Shown here: in pieces, positions 6,163-14,522 of the stretch
Layout of the letters: every line of letters begins with the position of its first letter
Numbering within the stretch: the stretch's first letter is position 1
Assembly: GCF_000332175.1 (NCBI RefSeq)
Contig: NZ_KB235914.1
Span: 255,966 to 319,965, forward strand
Direction of reading: 5' to 3'
Source: Pseudanabaena sp. PCC 6802
GTDB lineage: Bacteria > Cyanobacteriota > Cyanobacteriia > Pseudanabaenales > Pseudanabaenaceae
Length of the DNA stretch: 64,000 nucleotides
Made by a program: the position numbers and the translations under genes
Notes under the pieces: generated by a model
The model's database searches: none
What the model was told of the DNA's origin: nothing
The model's input: the letters and a program-made list of their open reading frames with translations, nothing else

Positions 6163-9100
6163 ATGATTCAACCATCATCCACATTAGTAAAAATTGATAT
6201 TGAAAAGCATCTCCAGGAAACTCTCGGTCAACCCCTATCTGAAACAGAATTAGCTGCGTGCTGGCAACAGATGCAGTTACTAGAACCACCAGCCGGAAAG
6301 CTCTTTTGGCAAGCGACAGATGAACGTCCTGGTGTGTATATCGTCCTTGCTGGTAAAGTGAGATTGCTCGACGGAGATAATAACCTGGTAGCTTCCCTTG
6401 AGCCGGGCGTATCGTTTGGACAGCAAACTCTATTTCCCGCCGAGAATTTCCAATCCTATACCGCTAGAGCTTCGCTGAATTTACAACTTGCCTATCTTCC
6501 TAGCAATTACCTGCAATCCCTAATTGGTAAATATCCGACGATTGGCGATCGCCTGCGCCACCAGGCGATCGTGTGGAATTTTCTGTTATGCTGTCGCCAA
6601 ACCATTTCCTCTTCTGACATTCCTGTTGAAGATTTACTCCAACTCCTTACCCTACTGGAGCCGCAAACTTTAGATAAAGGTGAATTATCTTTCTCTATAG
6701 TTCAAGGTCAACAGCTTTTGCTCCTGCATCAAGGCGAACTGCTGCATTCATCGGGTAAGAGACTGACGGTTGGCAATCTCTACTTCTCGTCGCAATTGCC
6801 GCAAGGAGGTTCCTGGCAGGTAACGAAACCTACAGAAATATACAGGCTCGGTCGATCTGAGTGGGAGATGTTGCGGCAAGATGCACCACAACTAGCAACC
6901 CTGGTTAGCTCAGACAGAATTGAGACAGAATTGCCGAGTAGAAATATTGCAGTAATTGAAGAACCGGAGAGAGTTCCTCCTACCAAAATTTCTCACAGCG
7001 ATCGCCAATCTAAATCGCAGATTGGAAAAGCCTATTTCCCCCACCCAACTATCAAAATCGGCCATCTATGGCAGCGGATTACCCATCGCTATCCATTCTT
7101 TCGACAGCAAAGTGCCACTGACTGCGGTGCAGCCTGCCTAGTAATGGTCGGAAGGTACTGGGGGAAGCGTTTCAGCGTCAATCGCTTGCGAGAAATCGCG
7201 CACGTCAATCGTACAGGTGCGTCGATACGAAGTCTGTCCGCCGCCGCAGAAAGCCTCGGTTTTACTACTCGCCCCGTCAAAGCCAGTCTCGATAAATTAG
7301 CAGAACAGAATTTGCCCGCGATCGCCCATTGGGAAGGCAAGCACTACGTTGTGGTTTTTGAAATTACCCGCGATCGCGTTGTGGTTTGCGACCCCGCACT
7401 CGGGCAGCTTTCTCTCACGCATGCCCAATTCAAACGCGGTTGGACTGGATACGCTTTGTTACTGCAACCCACAGCATTACTCAACGAATCCAAGGAAGAT
7501 AAACAACAATTTTGGCAATTTTGGCAGCTAGTCAAACCTCATTCTGTAGTACTCGCAGAGGTATTCATTGCTTCCGTATTGCTGCAGATTTTCGGTCTGA
7601 TTACACCACTACTAACGCAACTTCTTTTAGATCGAGTAGTCGTGCAGCGCAGCAGCCTGACTTTGACAACTGTAGGCATAGGGTTGCTTTTCTTTAGCCT
7701 GTTCCGAGTGGTGATGACTAGCCTGCGGCAATATCTACTCGATCACACGGCCAATAAAGTCGATCTGGTCTTGCTGATCGGTTTTATCAGTCATACGTTT
7801 CGATTACCACTGGGATTTTTTGAATCGCGGTTCGTAGGCGATATCATCTCGCGAGTACAGGAAAATCGCAAAATCCAGCGTTTCCTTACAGGTGAAGCAC
7901 TCTCCATCGTCCTCGATTTATTGACAGTTTTCATCTATGTTGGACTGATGCTCTGGTATAGCTGGCAAATGGCGCTGTTAACGCTAGCGATCGTGCCCCT
8001 ATTTATGCTGCTATCCGCCATCTCTACGCCGCTGTTGCAAAAAGTTTCCCGAGAAATCTTTACGGCATATAACGAAGAGACTGGATATCTCATTCAATCG
8101 CTTAATGGCGTTCGTACGGTCAAATCTATGGCAGTAGAGCAGAATGTCCGCTGGCATTGGGAAGAATTATTTAATCGCTCGGTTAAGGCGAACTTTAACG
8201 GACAAACAATCGGAAATGCCATGCAGACAGCCAGTCTGACCATCGAAGCACTTATTACCACCATCTTGCTCTGGTTTGGAGCGTGGCAAGTAATTCAAAA
8301 TAATTTAACGATCGGACAATTAGTAGCTTTTAACATGCTTTTGGGTAATGTCATTCGTCCCTTCCAAAGGCTGACTGTATTGTGGAATGAGTTGCAGGAA
8401 GTAGTAATTGCAGTCGAGCGCATCAACGACGTGATCGATACTGCTCCAGAGGAAGATTTACTGCATCAAACTCGCCAAACCCTACCACCAATTAACGGTT
8501 ACATTCAATTCGATCGCGTTACGTTTCGCTACCATCCCGATAGCGATATCAATACTTTGGAAAACCTCAGTTTCTCAGCGCAGCCAGGGCAAATGGTAGC
8601 GCTAGTTGGACGCAGCGGCTCCGGCAAGACGACTATTGCAAAGCTCTTGCTCGGCTTGTATTCACCCACCGAAGGTAAGATTCTCATTGATGGCTACGAT
8701 GTCAGCGGTTTATCGTTGCGATCGCTGCGCCAGCAGATTGGCGTTGTCGATCAAGATACGTTTCTCTTTGGCGGTACGATTCGCGAAAATATCTGCATCA
8801 GCCATCCCGAAGCTAAATTGGATGACATTATTGAAGCTGCAAAGCAGGCGGGAGCGCATCAATTTATTAAAGAGCTACCAATGGGATATGAAACTCAAAT
8901 TGGTGAAGGTGGTGGGATGCTATCGGGCGGGCAGAGACAGCGGCTGGCGATCGCTCGCGCCCTTCTGGGCAATCCGCGTTTGTTGATTCTAGATGAAGCC
9001 ACCAGCAGCCTCGATGCTGAGTCGGAGCGCATTATTCAATCCAATTTCAATACTATTTTAAAAAATCGCACCACTTTAGTCATTGCCCATCGCCTCTCTA

Positions 9101-9234
9101 CCGTCCGTAATGCCGATCTAATTTTAGTACTCGATCGCGGCGTTCTGGTCGAAAGCGGCACGCACGAGCAATTAATGTCTCAGCGCGGCCACTACTTCTA
9201 TCTCAACCAGCAACAACTGGCGATCGTCAGCTAA
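6163..9234 (+). CDS. Peptidase-containing ABC exporter (C39 PCAT) with N-terminal cNMP-binding-like domains
   Basis: 1023 aa. PCATs remove Gly-Gly leaders and export the mature peptide across the inner membrane. Domain order: two cyclic-nucleotide-binding-like beta folds (about 40-130 and 150-250); C39 peptidase (about 310-435) with QQSATDCGAAC, catalytic Cys321, His394 in KHYVVVF and Asp410 in CDPALG; ABC transmembrane domain (about 455-740); nucleotide-binding domain with Walker A GRSGSGKTT (near 816), signature LSGGQRQRL (near 920) and Walker B LLILDEATSSLD. All catalytic residues are present. ATG at 6163 follows GGAAAC. Only 31 bp separate it from the HlyD gene, so they form one operon. 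The five Gly-Gly peptides next door are the obvious substrates. Confidence 0.95.
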   Translation: MIQPSSTLVKIDIEKHLQETLGQPLSETELAACWQQMQLLEPPAGKLFWQATDERPGVYIVLAGKVRLLDGDNNLVASLEPGVSFGQQTLFPAENFQSYTARASLNLQLAYLPSNYLQSLIGKYPTIGDRLRHQAIVWNFLLCCRQTISSSDIPVEDLLQLLTLLEPQTLDKGELSFSIVQGQQLLLLHQGELLHSSGKRLTVGNLYFSSQLPQGGSWQVTKPTEIYRLGRSEWEMLRQDAPQLATLVSSDRIETELPSRNIAVIEEPERVPPTKISHSDRQSKSQIGKAYFPHPTIKIGHLWQRITHRYPFFRQQSATDCGAACLVMVGRYWGKRFSVNRLREIAHVNRTGASIRSLSAAAESLGFTTRPVKASLDKLAEQNLPAIAHWEGKHYVVVFEITRDRVVVCDPALGQLSLTHAQFKRGWTGYALLLQPTALLNESKEDKQQFWQFWQLVKPHSVVLAEVFIASVLLQIFGLITPLLTQLLLDRVVVQRSSLTLTTVGIGLLFFSLFRVVMTSLRQYLLDHTANKVDLVLLIGFISHTFRLPLGFFESRFVGDIISRVQENRKIQRFLTGEALSIVLDLLTVFIYVGLMLWYSWQMALLTLAIVPLFMLLSAISTPLLQKVSREIFTAYNEETGYLIQSLNGVRTVKSMAVEQNVRWHWEELFNRSVKANFNGQTIGNAMQTASLTIEALITTILLWFGAWQVIQNNLTIGQLVAFNMLLGNVIRPFQRLTVLWNELQEVVIAVERINDVIDTAPEEDLLHQTRQTLPPINGYIQFDRVTFRYHPDSDINTLENLSFSAQPGQMVALVGRSGSGKTTIAKLLLGLYSPTEGKILIDGYDVSGLSLRSLRQQIGVVDQDTFLFGGTIRENICISHPEAKLDDIIEAAKQAGAHQFIKELPMGYETQIGEGGGMLSGGQRQRLAIARALLGNPRLLILDEATSSLDAESERIIQSNFNTILKNRTTLVIAHRLSTVRNADLILVLDRGVLVESGTHEQLMSQRGHYFYLNQQQLAIVS

Positions 9235-9265
9235 ATTCAGCCATCGATTCATCGAGGACAAGCAT

Positions 9266-10855
9266 ATGTCAAACATCTCAAACTTTAGCCAAGAATCTAC
9301 TCAGAATGGGCATAAATCCTATAGACAGATCTCATCCACCAAGGAATTGCAACTTCAGCCTGTCGAAGCAGAACTAAGCGATCGCGCAGAAATATTAATC
9401 GACTCTCAAGACATCACCTCTCAAGACGAAGATTGGTCTGGTATGACTAAGGAGTTAGTCAATTCACTCCCGCGCGTTTGGACTAGAGGCTTATTCTATT
9501 GCCTGCTCGCTTTCGTGGCGATCGGCTTGCCTTGGGCAGCGCTATCTCGCGTTGATGAAACTGGTAGCGCACGAGGACGACTCGAACCCAAAGGCAAAAC
9601 TTTCAGAATCGATGCTCCAGTTGCAGGTACGGTTTCTAAAGTATTGGTGCAAGAGGGGCAACTCGTGCAGGCGAACCAACCTTTACTCGTAATCGAATCA
9701 GAAGCGATCGAGAGCGAGCTACAGCAAGCTCAAACTAAGCTGGAAGGGCAACTGAATCGTCTCAACCAGGCGGAGTTACTGAAGAATCAATTAGCGATTA
9801 GCATGCAATTCCAACAACAACAAAACCAGGCTCAAGATCTAGCAAAGCTATCCCAAGTCGAACAGGCAAAATATAACCTGAGAAGCAGTAATGTCAGTCT
9901 CAATTTACAAAAGGTAGAAAAACTAGCACCCATCGATCAAGCCCGACAAAGTCTGGAAGCCAGCCAGGTCGCCTACAATCTAGCTGCGAGTCGCGAGGAA
10001 AGAGACAAAGTTGAGGTCAATCGCTACAAGCAGCTTTGGCAGCAAGGAGTCGTACCTGAAATTCAGTTTCTGGAAAAGGAAAAGCTAGCAGCGGAAAGCC
10101 GCAGGCTGCGAGTACAGTCCGGAGCTGAGATCGAGCAAGCAAAATTGCGCTTAGCCGAGCAGCAAACTCGCTATCAAACTATCATTACCCAGGCTCAATG
10201 GGAGGTAACTCGCTCAAAATTGAATCTTGACGAGCAGCAAAACAGCTATCAAAGCACTATCCATGCTGGCAGAATTGCTTTGCTGAAAAGTAACGAGCAA
10301 CTAAAGGAAGTAGAAGGGCAAATTACATCGCTCAAAACTGAAATTGCCCAGAATAAAGTTCAGATTCAAGCTCTTAAGTTTCAATTAGGGCAGCGCGTAG
10401 TCAAGGCTCCTGTCAGCGGCACGATTTTTCAACTACCGATCCAACGAGCTGGAGTTGTATTGCAACCAAGTTCGCTGGTAGCGGAAATTGCACCTCAAGA
10501 CTCTCCTATGATTCTGCGATCGCAAATAGCAACTTCCGAAAGCGGCTCGCTGCGAGAGGGACTACCCGTAAAAATCAAGTTCGATGCCTATCCTTTCCAA
10601 GACTACGGTGTGGTCGAAGGAAAATTAGTCAAGATGGCTCGAACCTCCAAAGTCACGGAAACAGCGCAAGGTCAAGTCGCAACTTTTGATTTGGAAATCG
10701 AGTTAGCAAAACCCTGTATCCAGACCAGGAACGAATGCATTACCTTAATGCCCGGACAGACAGCAACTGCCGAAATTATCGTTCGCCAGCGTCATGTTAT
10801 TGACTTTATCCTCGATCCATTCAAAAAGCTGCAAAACGGTGGACTCGAACTGTAA
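9266..10855 (+). CDS. HlyD-family membrane fusion protein
   Basis: 529 aa. Periplasmic adaptor linking an inner-membrane exporter to an outer-membrane channel. The sequence shows a cytoplasmic N-terminus of about 70 residues, one membrane helix (about 72-95, FYCLLAFVAIGLPWAAL), a biotinyl/lipoyl-like half motif (RIDAPVAGTVSKVLVQEGQLV), a long Gln-rich coiled coil (about 150-385), the second lipoyl half (VVKAPVSGTIFQLPI) and a C-terminal beta barrel. ATG at 9266 has GAGGA seven bases upstream. It directly follows the C39 exporter and is its likely partner. No TolC-type outer-membrane gene is in the cluster. Confidence 0.93.
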   Translation: MSNISNFSQESTQNGHKSYRQISSTKELQLQPVEAELSDRAEILIDSQDITSQDEDWSGMTKELVNSLPRVWTRGLFYCLLAFVAIGLPWAALSRVDETGSARGRLEPKGKTFRIDAPVAGTVSKVLVQEGQLVQANQPLLVIESEAIESELQQAQTKLEGQLNRLNQAELLKNQLAISMQFQQQQNQAQDLAKLSQVEQAKYNLRSSNVSLNLQKVEKLAPIDQARQSLEASQVAYNLAASREERDKVEVNRYKQLWQQGVVPEIQFLEKEKLAAESRRLRVQSGAEIEQAKLRLAEQQTRYQTIITQAQWEVTRSKLNLDEQQNSYQSTIHAGRIALLKSNEQLKEVEGQITSLKTEIAQNKVQIQALKFQLGQRVVKAPVSGTIFQLPIQRAGVVLQPSSLVAEIAPQDSPMILRSQIATSESGSLREGLPVKIKFDAYPFQDYGVVEGKLVKMARTSKVTETAQGQVATFDLEIELAKPCIQTRNECITLMPGQTATAEIIVRQRHVIDFILDPFKKLQNGGLEL

Positions 10856-10857
10856 CT

Positions 10858-10970
10858 TATAGCGGTTTTCATCTGAAAACGAGAAGGGGGTTTGGGGGCG
10901 TTGCCCCCAAGAAGGGGTTTCACCCCTTCACCCCGTCAATAAAACCTGTTCTCAATTGAAAAACGCTATA
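10858..10970. repeat. Family A hairpin repeat, copy 2
   Basis: Starts TATAGCGGTTTTCATCTGAA two bases after the HlyD stop codon and ends GAAAAACGCTATA. Internal hairpin TTGGGGGCGTTGCCCCCAA. It separates HlyD from the parvulin gene and may act as a terminator or mRNA stabiliser here. Confidence 0.85.
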
Positions 10971-11022
10971 ACCTATAAATTATTTCTCCAATCATTATCA
11001 AATTCGATCGCCAATAAAAACT

Positions 11023-11754
11023 ATGCCACAGACTATTAACATCGCTCAAAACGATATCCTGCACCAAGTCAAGCTATCCTGCCAAATACCTGCATTAATT
11101 GACGAGATTGTAACTCGCAGAGTCATTGCATCTGCTATAGCAGATGCTGGCATCAAATTAGGAACCGAAGAATTACAGGAAAGAGCAGATCGATTTCGCT
11201 TGATGCTGCAATTGAAGAGTGCAGAAGATACATTTGCCTGGCTGCAAAAACATAGCCTGACTGTAGATGATTTTGAAGAAATGATTTCTCACAATTTAAT
11301 GGCTGAGAAGCTAGCGCAACATCTGTTTAGCGATGCGGTAGAAACATATTTTATCGAGCACTACTTGGATTACACTGGTGTAGCAATGTATGAAATAGTT
11401 TTGGACGACGAAGACTTGGCGCTGGAAATCTTTTATGCAATTCAGGAAGACGAAATGAGCTTTTCAGAAGCAGCCAGTCAATACATTCAAGATGCAGAAT
11501 TACGTCGAAAGGGAGGTTACTTGGGTGTCGTTCGCCGCTTTGACTTAAAACCGGAAATTTCCGCCGCAGTCTTTGCCGCAAAACCACCGCAGATGCTTAA
11601 ACCAATTGTGGCAACCAGGGGAGTGCACTTAATTAAGCTGGAGGAACTTTTGCAACCACAGTTAGACGAACGATTGCGCGATCGAATTGTTGGAGATTTA
11701 TTTAGAGATTGGATAAAGCAAGAAACTGAGAAATTTGAAATAGTTCAAGTCTGA
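11023..11754 (+). CDS. Parvulin-type peptidyl-prolyl isomerase (PpiC/SurA-like)
   Basis: 243 aa. An N-terminal helical SurA-like segment (about 1-110) precedes a PpiC domain (about 115-215) containing FSEAASQYIQDAE, KGGYLGVVRR and VATRGVHLIKLEE, the standard parvulin pattern. There is no signal peptide, so it probably acts in the cytoplasm. Such parvulins often accompany Gly-Gly peptide exporters in cyanobacteria; a role in presenting or folding proline-containing peptides is inferred, and fits the shared [S/T]-P-[L/V]-C motif in the cores. Third gene of the exporter arm, separated from HlyD by a family A repeat. Confidence 0.88.
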   Translation: MPQTINIAQNDILHQVKLSCQIPALIDEIVTRRVIASAIADAGIKLGTEELQERADRFRLMLQLKSAEDTFAWLQKHSLTVDDFEEMISHNLMAEKLAQHLFSDAVETYFIEHYLDYTGVAMYEIVLDDEDLALEIFYAIQEDEMSFSEAASQYIQDAELRRKGGYLGVVRRFDLKPEISAAVFAAKPPQMLKPIVATRGVHLIKLEELLQPQLDERLRDRIVGDLFRDWIKQETEKFEIVQV

Positions 11755-11835
11755 TACATGCAACTTTGCTGTTGCCCCTGTCTTTCAAGAAAAGGCAGCA
11801 TTATGTTTATGTTCTGGTAACCAGCCCGACCACTC

Positions 11836-11855
11836 GGGCTAGCGCCCTCTAGCCC
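11836..11855. other. Small hairpin downstream of the parvulin gene
   Basis: GGGCTAG (11836-11842) pairs with CTAGCCC (11849-11855). No T-run follows, so it is at best a weak terminator. Confidence 0.4.
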
Positions 11856-11892
11856 AAGCAACGTCCTTTACAGTATTTATATTCTAAAATTT

Positions 11893-11932
11893 GTAACAAA
11901 AACTACCAATTAGCGAACATTATAGTTATAGT
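11893..11932 (+). promoter_or_regulatory. NtcA-type promoter: GTA-N8-TAC, 20 bp, TATAGT
   Basis: GTAACAAAAACTAC (11893-11906) is a perfect GTA-N8-TAC NtcA box. A -10 box TATAGT (11927-11932) follows after 20 bp, close to the spacing of NtcA-activated cyanobacterial promoters. The ATG of the small gene downstream is at 11965. Confidence 0.7.
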
Positions 11933-11964
11933 CGTTGTATAAATCATTGAAGGAACTACTTACT

Positions 11965-12123
11965 ATGAACATTAAGCATGAAAAGAGGATGGAAGCTGCG
12001 GCTAACCATAAGGCTAGTTTGGCTGCATTACTAAAGCGTCGCATAGAATCTGCTAGATCTAGAAATGACGCTCAACTGATCGGACAGCTAGAAAGCGAAA
12101 TGAAGCAACTGGGTCTGAACTAA
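11965..12123 (+). CDS. Small 52-aa conserved-type protein under an NtcA promoter (PirA-like candidate)
   Basis: 52 aa, basic and helical: starts MNIKHEKRMEAAANHKASL and ends LIGQLESEMKQLGLN. An upstream TTG-starting extension exists but the ATG at 11965 has an AAGGA site about ten bases upstream and is preferred. The pattern H-x3-L-x3-L-x2-R-x-E/I-x-AR, then a terminal LIxxLExE segment, resembles small cyanobacterial proteins such as PirA, the PII-interacting regulator of arginine synthesis, which is under NtcA control. That resemblance is from memory and modest. The perfect NtcA box upstream supports a nitrogen-related role independently. A real gene is likely; its identity is tentative. Confidence 0.6.
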   Translation: MNIKHEKRMEAAANHKASLAALLKRRIESARSRNDAQLIGQLESEMKQLGLN

Positions 12124-12237
12124 AACTGCTGTTGGCTTCATTAATTTAAGATACAAATATTGTTTTCAACACATAACGCCATTCAGTTCTTTGGGCAAGA
12201 GCGTTGCGCGAAATACGCGGAATACATTAATGTTGCA

Positions 12238-12271
12238 GCACCCCCTCAAGGCGATCGCCTTGAGGGGGTGC
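12238..12271. terminator. 34-bp perfect palindrome with HIP1 core downstream of the porin
   Basis: GCACCCCCTCAAGGCGATCG and its exact complement form a perfect 17-bp-arm palindrome centred on GCGATCGC. It lies 17 bp beyond the porin stop codon and also downstream of the 52-aa gene, so it can serve converging transcripts. No long T-run is present. Confidence 0.65.
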
Positions 12272-12288
12272 CTTCATTTTGAGCTAGT

Positions 12289-14181
12289 CTAGAATGTGAA
12301 TGTGGTGCGAACTACGCCTACTGTAGCAGTGGGGGCGTTGTTAATGCCCTCTGGGTTAAAGACGAAGAACACGCCTGGCGTAATGCTGATATTTTTAGAC
12401 ACCTTAAAGTTGAAGTAACCTTCTAAATGGTAAGGCTTAGCCGTGAATCCGGTCGGAACTGTAGCAATGCCACCTACGGATTCCCGTGCTAGGGGCTGTC
12501 CGAATAGAATGCCAGCCGTATTACCCTCACTAAATACATCGCTGAAGTGGAAGCCTGTCATCCAACTGGTAAAGGTTGTCGAAGCATTAAGGTTAGTTAG
12601 ATTGGCAAAGATCCAGGCACCCGATAGGTTAAAAGCAACTTTAGGGGCAACCCGCCATGTTAGGGTAGCACCAATGGAGTTGAGTTTGATCGGCTCGGTT
12701 GCTGCCCCACCATTGATGGCACCAATATCCGCCGCCGCTAAGCCAGTGCCCAAAATGTTGATTTGGTGATAGCTGTTGGCATAGTTCAGACCGATATCAA
12801 GAGTAGATGACGGTCTGAGGGTTAGTTGTGCGGCTGCTATGGTACTGCCACCAAAAAATCCAGCACCAAGGGGCGTAGCGGGGAAACCTTGATTGCTGGG
12901 GAGCGAGGCGTTCACGCTGCCGTACAGGGCGCGGAAGTCAACCGTATCCGAAGGTGTCCAGATCAAACCAACCGCCGCAGCCAAACCAGTACCGGACATG
13001 CCGCCAGACACGCGAGTGGCAGCGTTCCAACCTTGCCCAAAACGCGAGATCGAACCTTGTCCTTCGCTAGCAAAGGGACTGATCGCTGGGAATGCATCGG
13101 AAACTTCGGCGTTGGAGCCAGCAAACATGGTGAACTTATCAGCGACTGGAAAGACGTACAGTAGCTTGTAGAGGTTAATCGAGTTGGAAGCGACAGGGTT
13201 GAGATTCTGTGGATTTACGCCAGGGAACTGCGGTTCAAAGCCCAAGCGCACGTTGCTGGCACTCAAGCCTAGTGGATCGGTATATCCCAATGCACCTTGC
13301 AAGCTATTGGCACCGCCACCGAAGTTATAAGCCTGCAAACCAGTAATCAGCAAGTCTTTGCCAGTAAAACTGGTGAGTAAGTTCAGTCTAACCCTGTTAT
13401 TGAATACAACATTTGAGTTGCCACTGCCTGCCACGTTAGGATTGGCACCACTAGCGCCAGCCACCCCAATAATTACTTCGCCACTCAGCTTGGTGGTAGT
13501 TGAGAACTGTTGGGCTTCGAGTGTAGCTGTTTTGGACTCTAGGGCATCAACCCGTCCCTTGAGAGCAGCTAATTCCGCCGCAAATTCCTCTTGTAACTTT
13601 TGGACGGCGGCTAGATCCTCTTTGCTAACTTTATCTGCCAAGCCAGCGGTGAGAATCTCGTTAATCTTGTCTAAGCAGGCATTTAAACCTGCGGCAAATT
13701 CAAAGCGCGTGAGGGCGCGCTGACCGCGAAAAGTGCGATCGGGATAACCGGCAATGCAACCATAGCGCTCGACTAAAGATTGCAAGGCCGTGAACGCCCA
13801 GTCAGTTGGACGAACGTCAGATAGCTGCGAAACAGATGTGACGTTTTGGGCTGTGGGGCTGGGAGCGATCGCATTGTCTTGTATTTGCGCGTTTAACTGC
13901 GAAACTGGAGTGCTAGTGGTATTACTAGGAACTATCTCCGATACTGTCTCTGCTGTTGTTTCTGAGGTTGTGGCAGTTGTAGCTTGAGCAACCGGTTGGA
14001 AAGGTTGCACGGGAGTCTCGTTAGTTAGTTTGATAGTTGATTTAGTAGATACAGACTCTGTTGTCGCAGGTTGCTCGATATCGCCCGACTTGGTTTCAGC
14101 AGTAGCAGGAAGCGCACCAAACAAGAGATAAGAAGCTAATAGGAGCAAACCTAGCTTGCTAGCAGCGTAATTTTTCAACAT
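12289..14181 (-). CDS. SLH/OprB-type outer-membrane porin (iron-uptake porin family)
   Basis: 630 aa. Signal peptide ending LFGALPATAET (about 1-28), a Thr/Ser/Gln-rich linker, one SLH domain (about 118-180, LSDVRPTDWAFTALQSLVER, CIAGYPDRTFRGQRALTRFEFA), a coiled coil (about 190-222) and an OprB-like beta barrel to the C-terminus, ending in Phe (VVRTTFTF) as expected for outer-membrane proteins. This is the common cyanobacterial Som/iron-uptake porin architecture: the SLH anchors to peptidoglycan-linked polysaccharide while the barrel passes ions and small solutes. Single-gene unit with a palindromic terminator. Confidence 0.92.
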   Translation of the reverse strand: MLKNYAASKLGLLLLASYLLFGALPATAETKSGDIEQPATTESVSTKSTIKLTNETPVQPFQPVAQATTATTSETTAETVSEIVPSNTTSTPVSQLNAQIQDNAIAPSPTAQNVTSVSQLSDVRPTDWAFTALQSLVERYGCIAGYPDRTFRGQRALTRFEFAAGLNACLDKINEILTAGLADKVSKEDLAAVQKLQEEFAAELAALKGRVDALESKTATLEAQQFSTTTKLSGEVIIGVAGASGANPNVAGSGNSNVVFNNRVRLNLLTSFTGKDLLITGLQAYNFGGGANSLQGALGYTDPLGLSASNVRLGFEPQFPGVNPQNLNPVASNSINLYKLLYVFPVADKFTMFAGSNAEVSDAFPAISPFASEGQGSISRFGQGWNAATRVSGGMSGTGLAAAVGLIWTPSDTVDFRALYGSVNASLPSNQGFPATPLGAGFFGGSTIAAAQLTLRPSSTLDIGLNYANSYHQINILGTGLAAADIGAINGGAATEPIKLNSIGATLTWRVAPKVAFNLSGAWIFANLTNLNASTTFTSWMTGFHFSDVFSEGNTAGILFGQPLARESVGGIATVPTGFTAKPYHLEGYFNFKVSKNISITPGVFFVFNPEGINNAPTATVGVVRTTFTF

Positions 14182-14522
14182 AAATATTCCTCACACAATT
14201 TCCATAGGATATCAAAATTTTTAGAGATTGGTTTAAAATCCTCCTAATAAAATTTGGCATTAAACCTCAACGGTTTAAGAGGAACTGCAAGCGTGTCTTT
14301 AGTTTAAAGATATAGCCGTATGCAGACTCCGTTAGAACAGGCGAGTGTGGGGCTGCACCCCCACGCAGGAGTTCCACCCCTGTACCTCGTCCTAAGCTTG
14401 TTGACTACAGCTACATTTAACTACAGCTATATTTAAATGTACGAAAAAATCAGCGTCCCAACCTTACACAATTCCTATGGTTACTATTAGGTAAATATAC
14501 GGTATCCAGAAATCTATTCCAG
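14182..14522. other. Intergenic region upstream of the porin
   Basis: No gene seen. Contains a family B repeat (14311-14412) followed by two CTACAGCTA(C/T)ATTTAA direct repeats near 14405-14435. Confidence 0.6.
14311..14412. repeat. Family B hairpin repeat, copy 1 (diverged)
   Basis: TATAGCCGTATGCAGACTCC start, central GTGTGGGGCTGCACCCCCAC hairpin, GGAGTTCCACCCC, CGTCCTAAGCTTGTTGACTA end. Same layout as the copies at 29446, 48369, 51791 and 56095. Confidence 0.8.

Noticed and set aside
5938..6171. Small minus-strand ORFs in the spacer before the exporter
   Set aside because: They lie over the family C hairpin repeat, and their sequence (SPSPSGRGE-type) is typical of translated repeat DNA.
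12443..13987. Plus-strand ORFs opposite the porin gene (up to 121 aa)
   Set aside because: Complementary-strand shadows of a well-supported porin; no recognisable protein features or ribosome sites.
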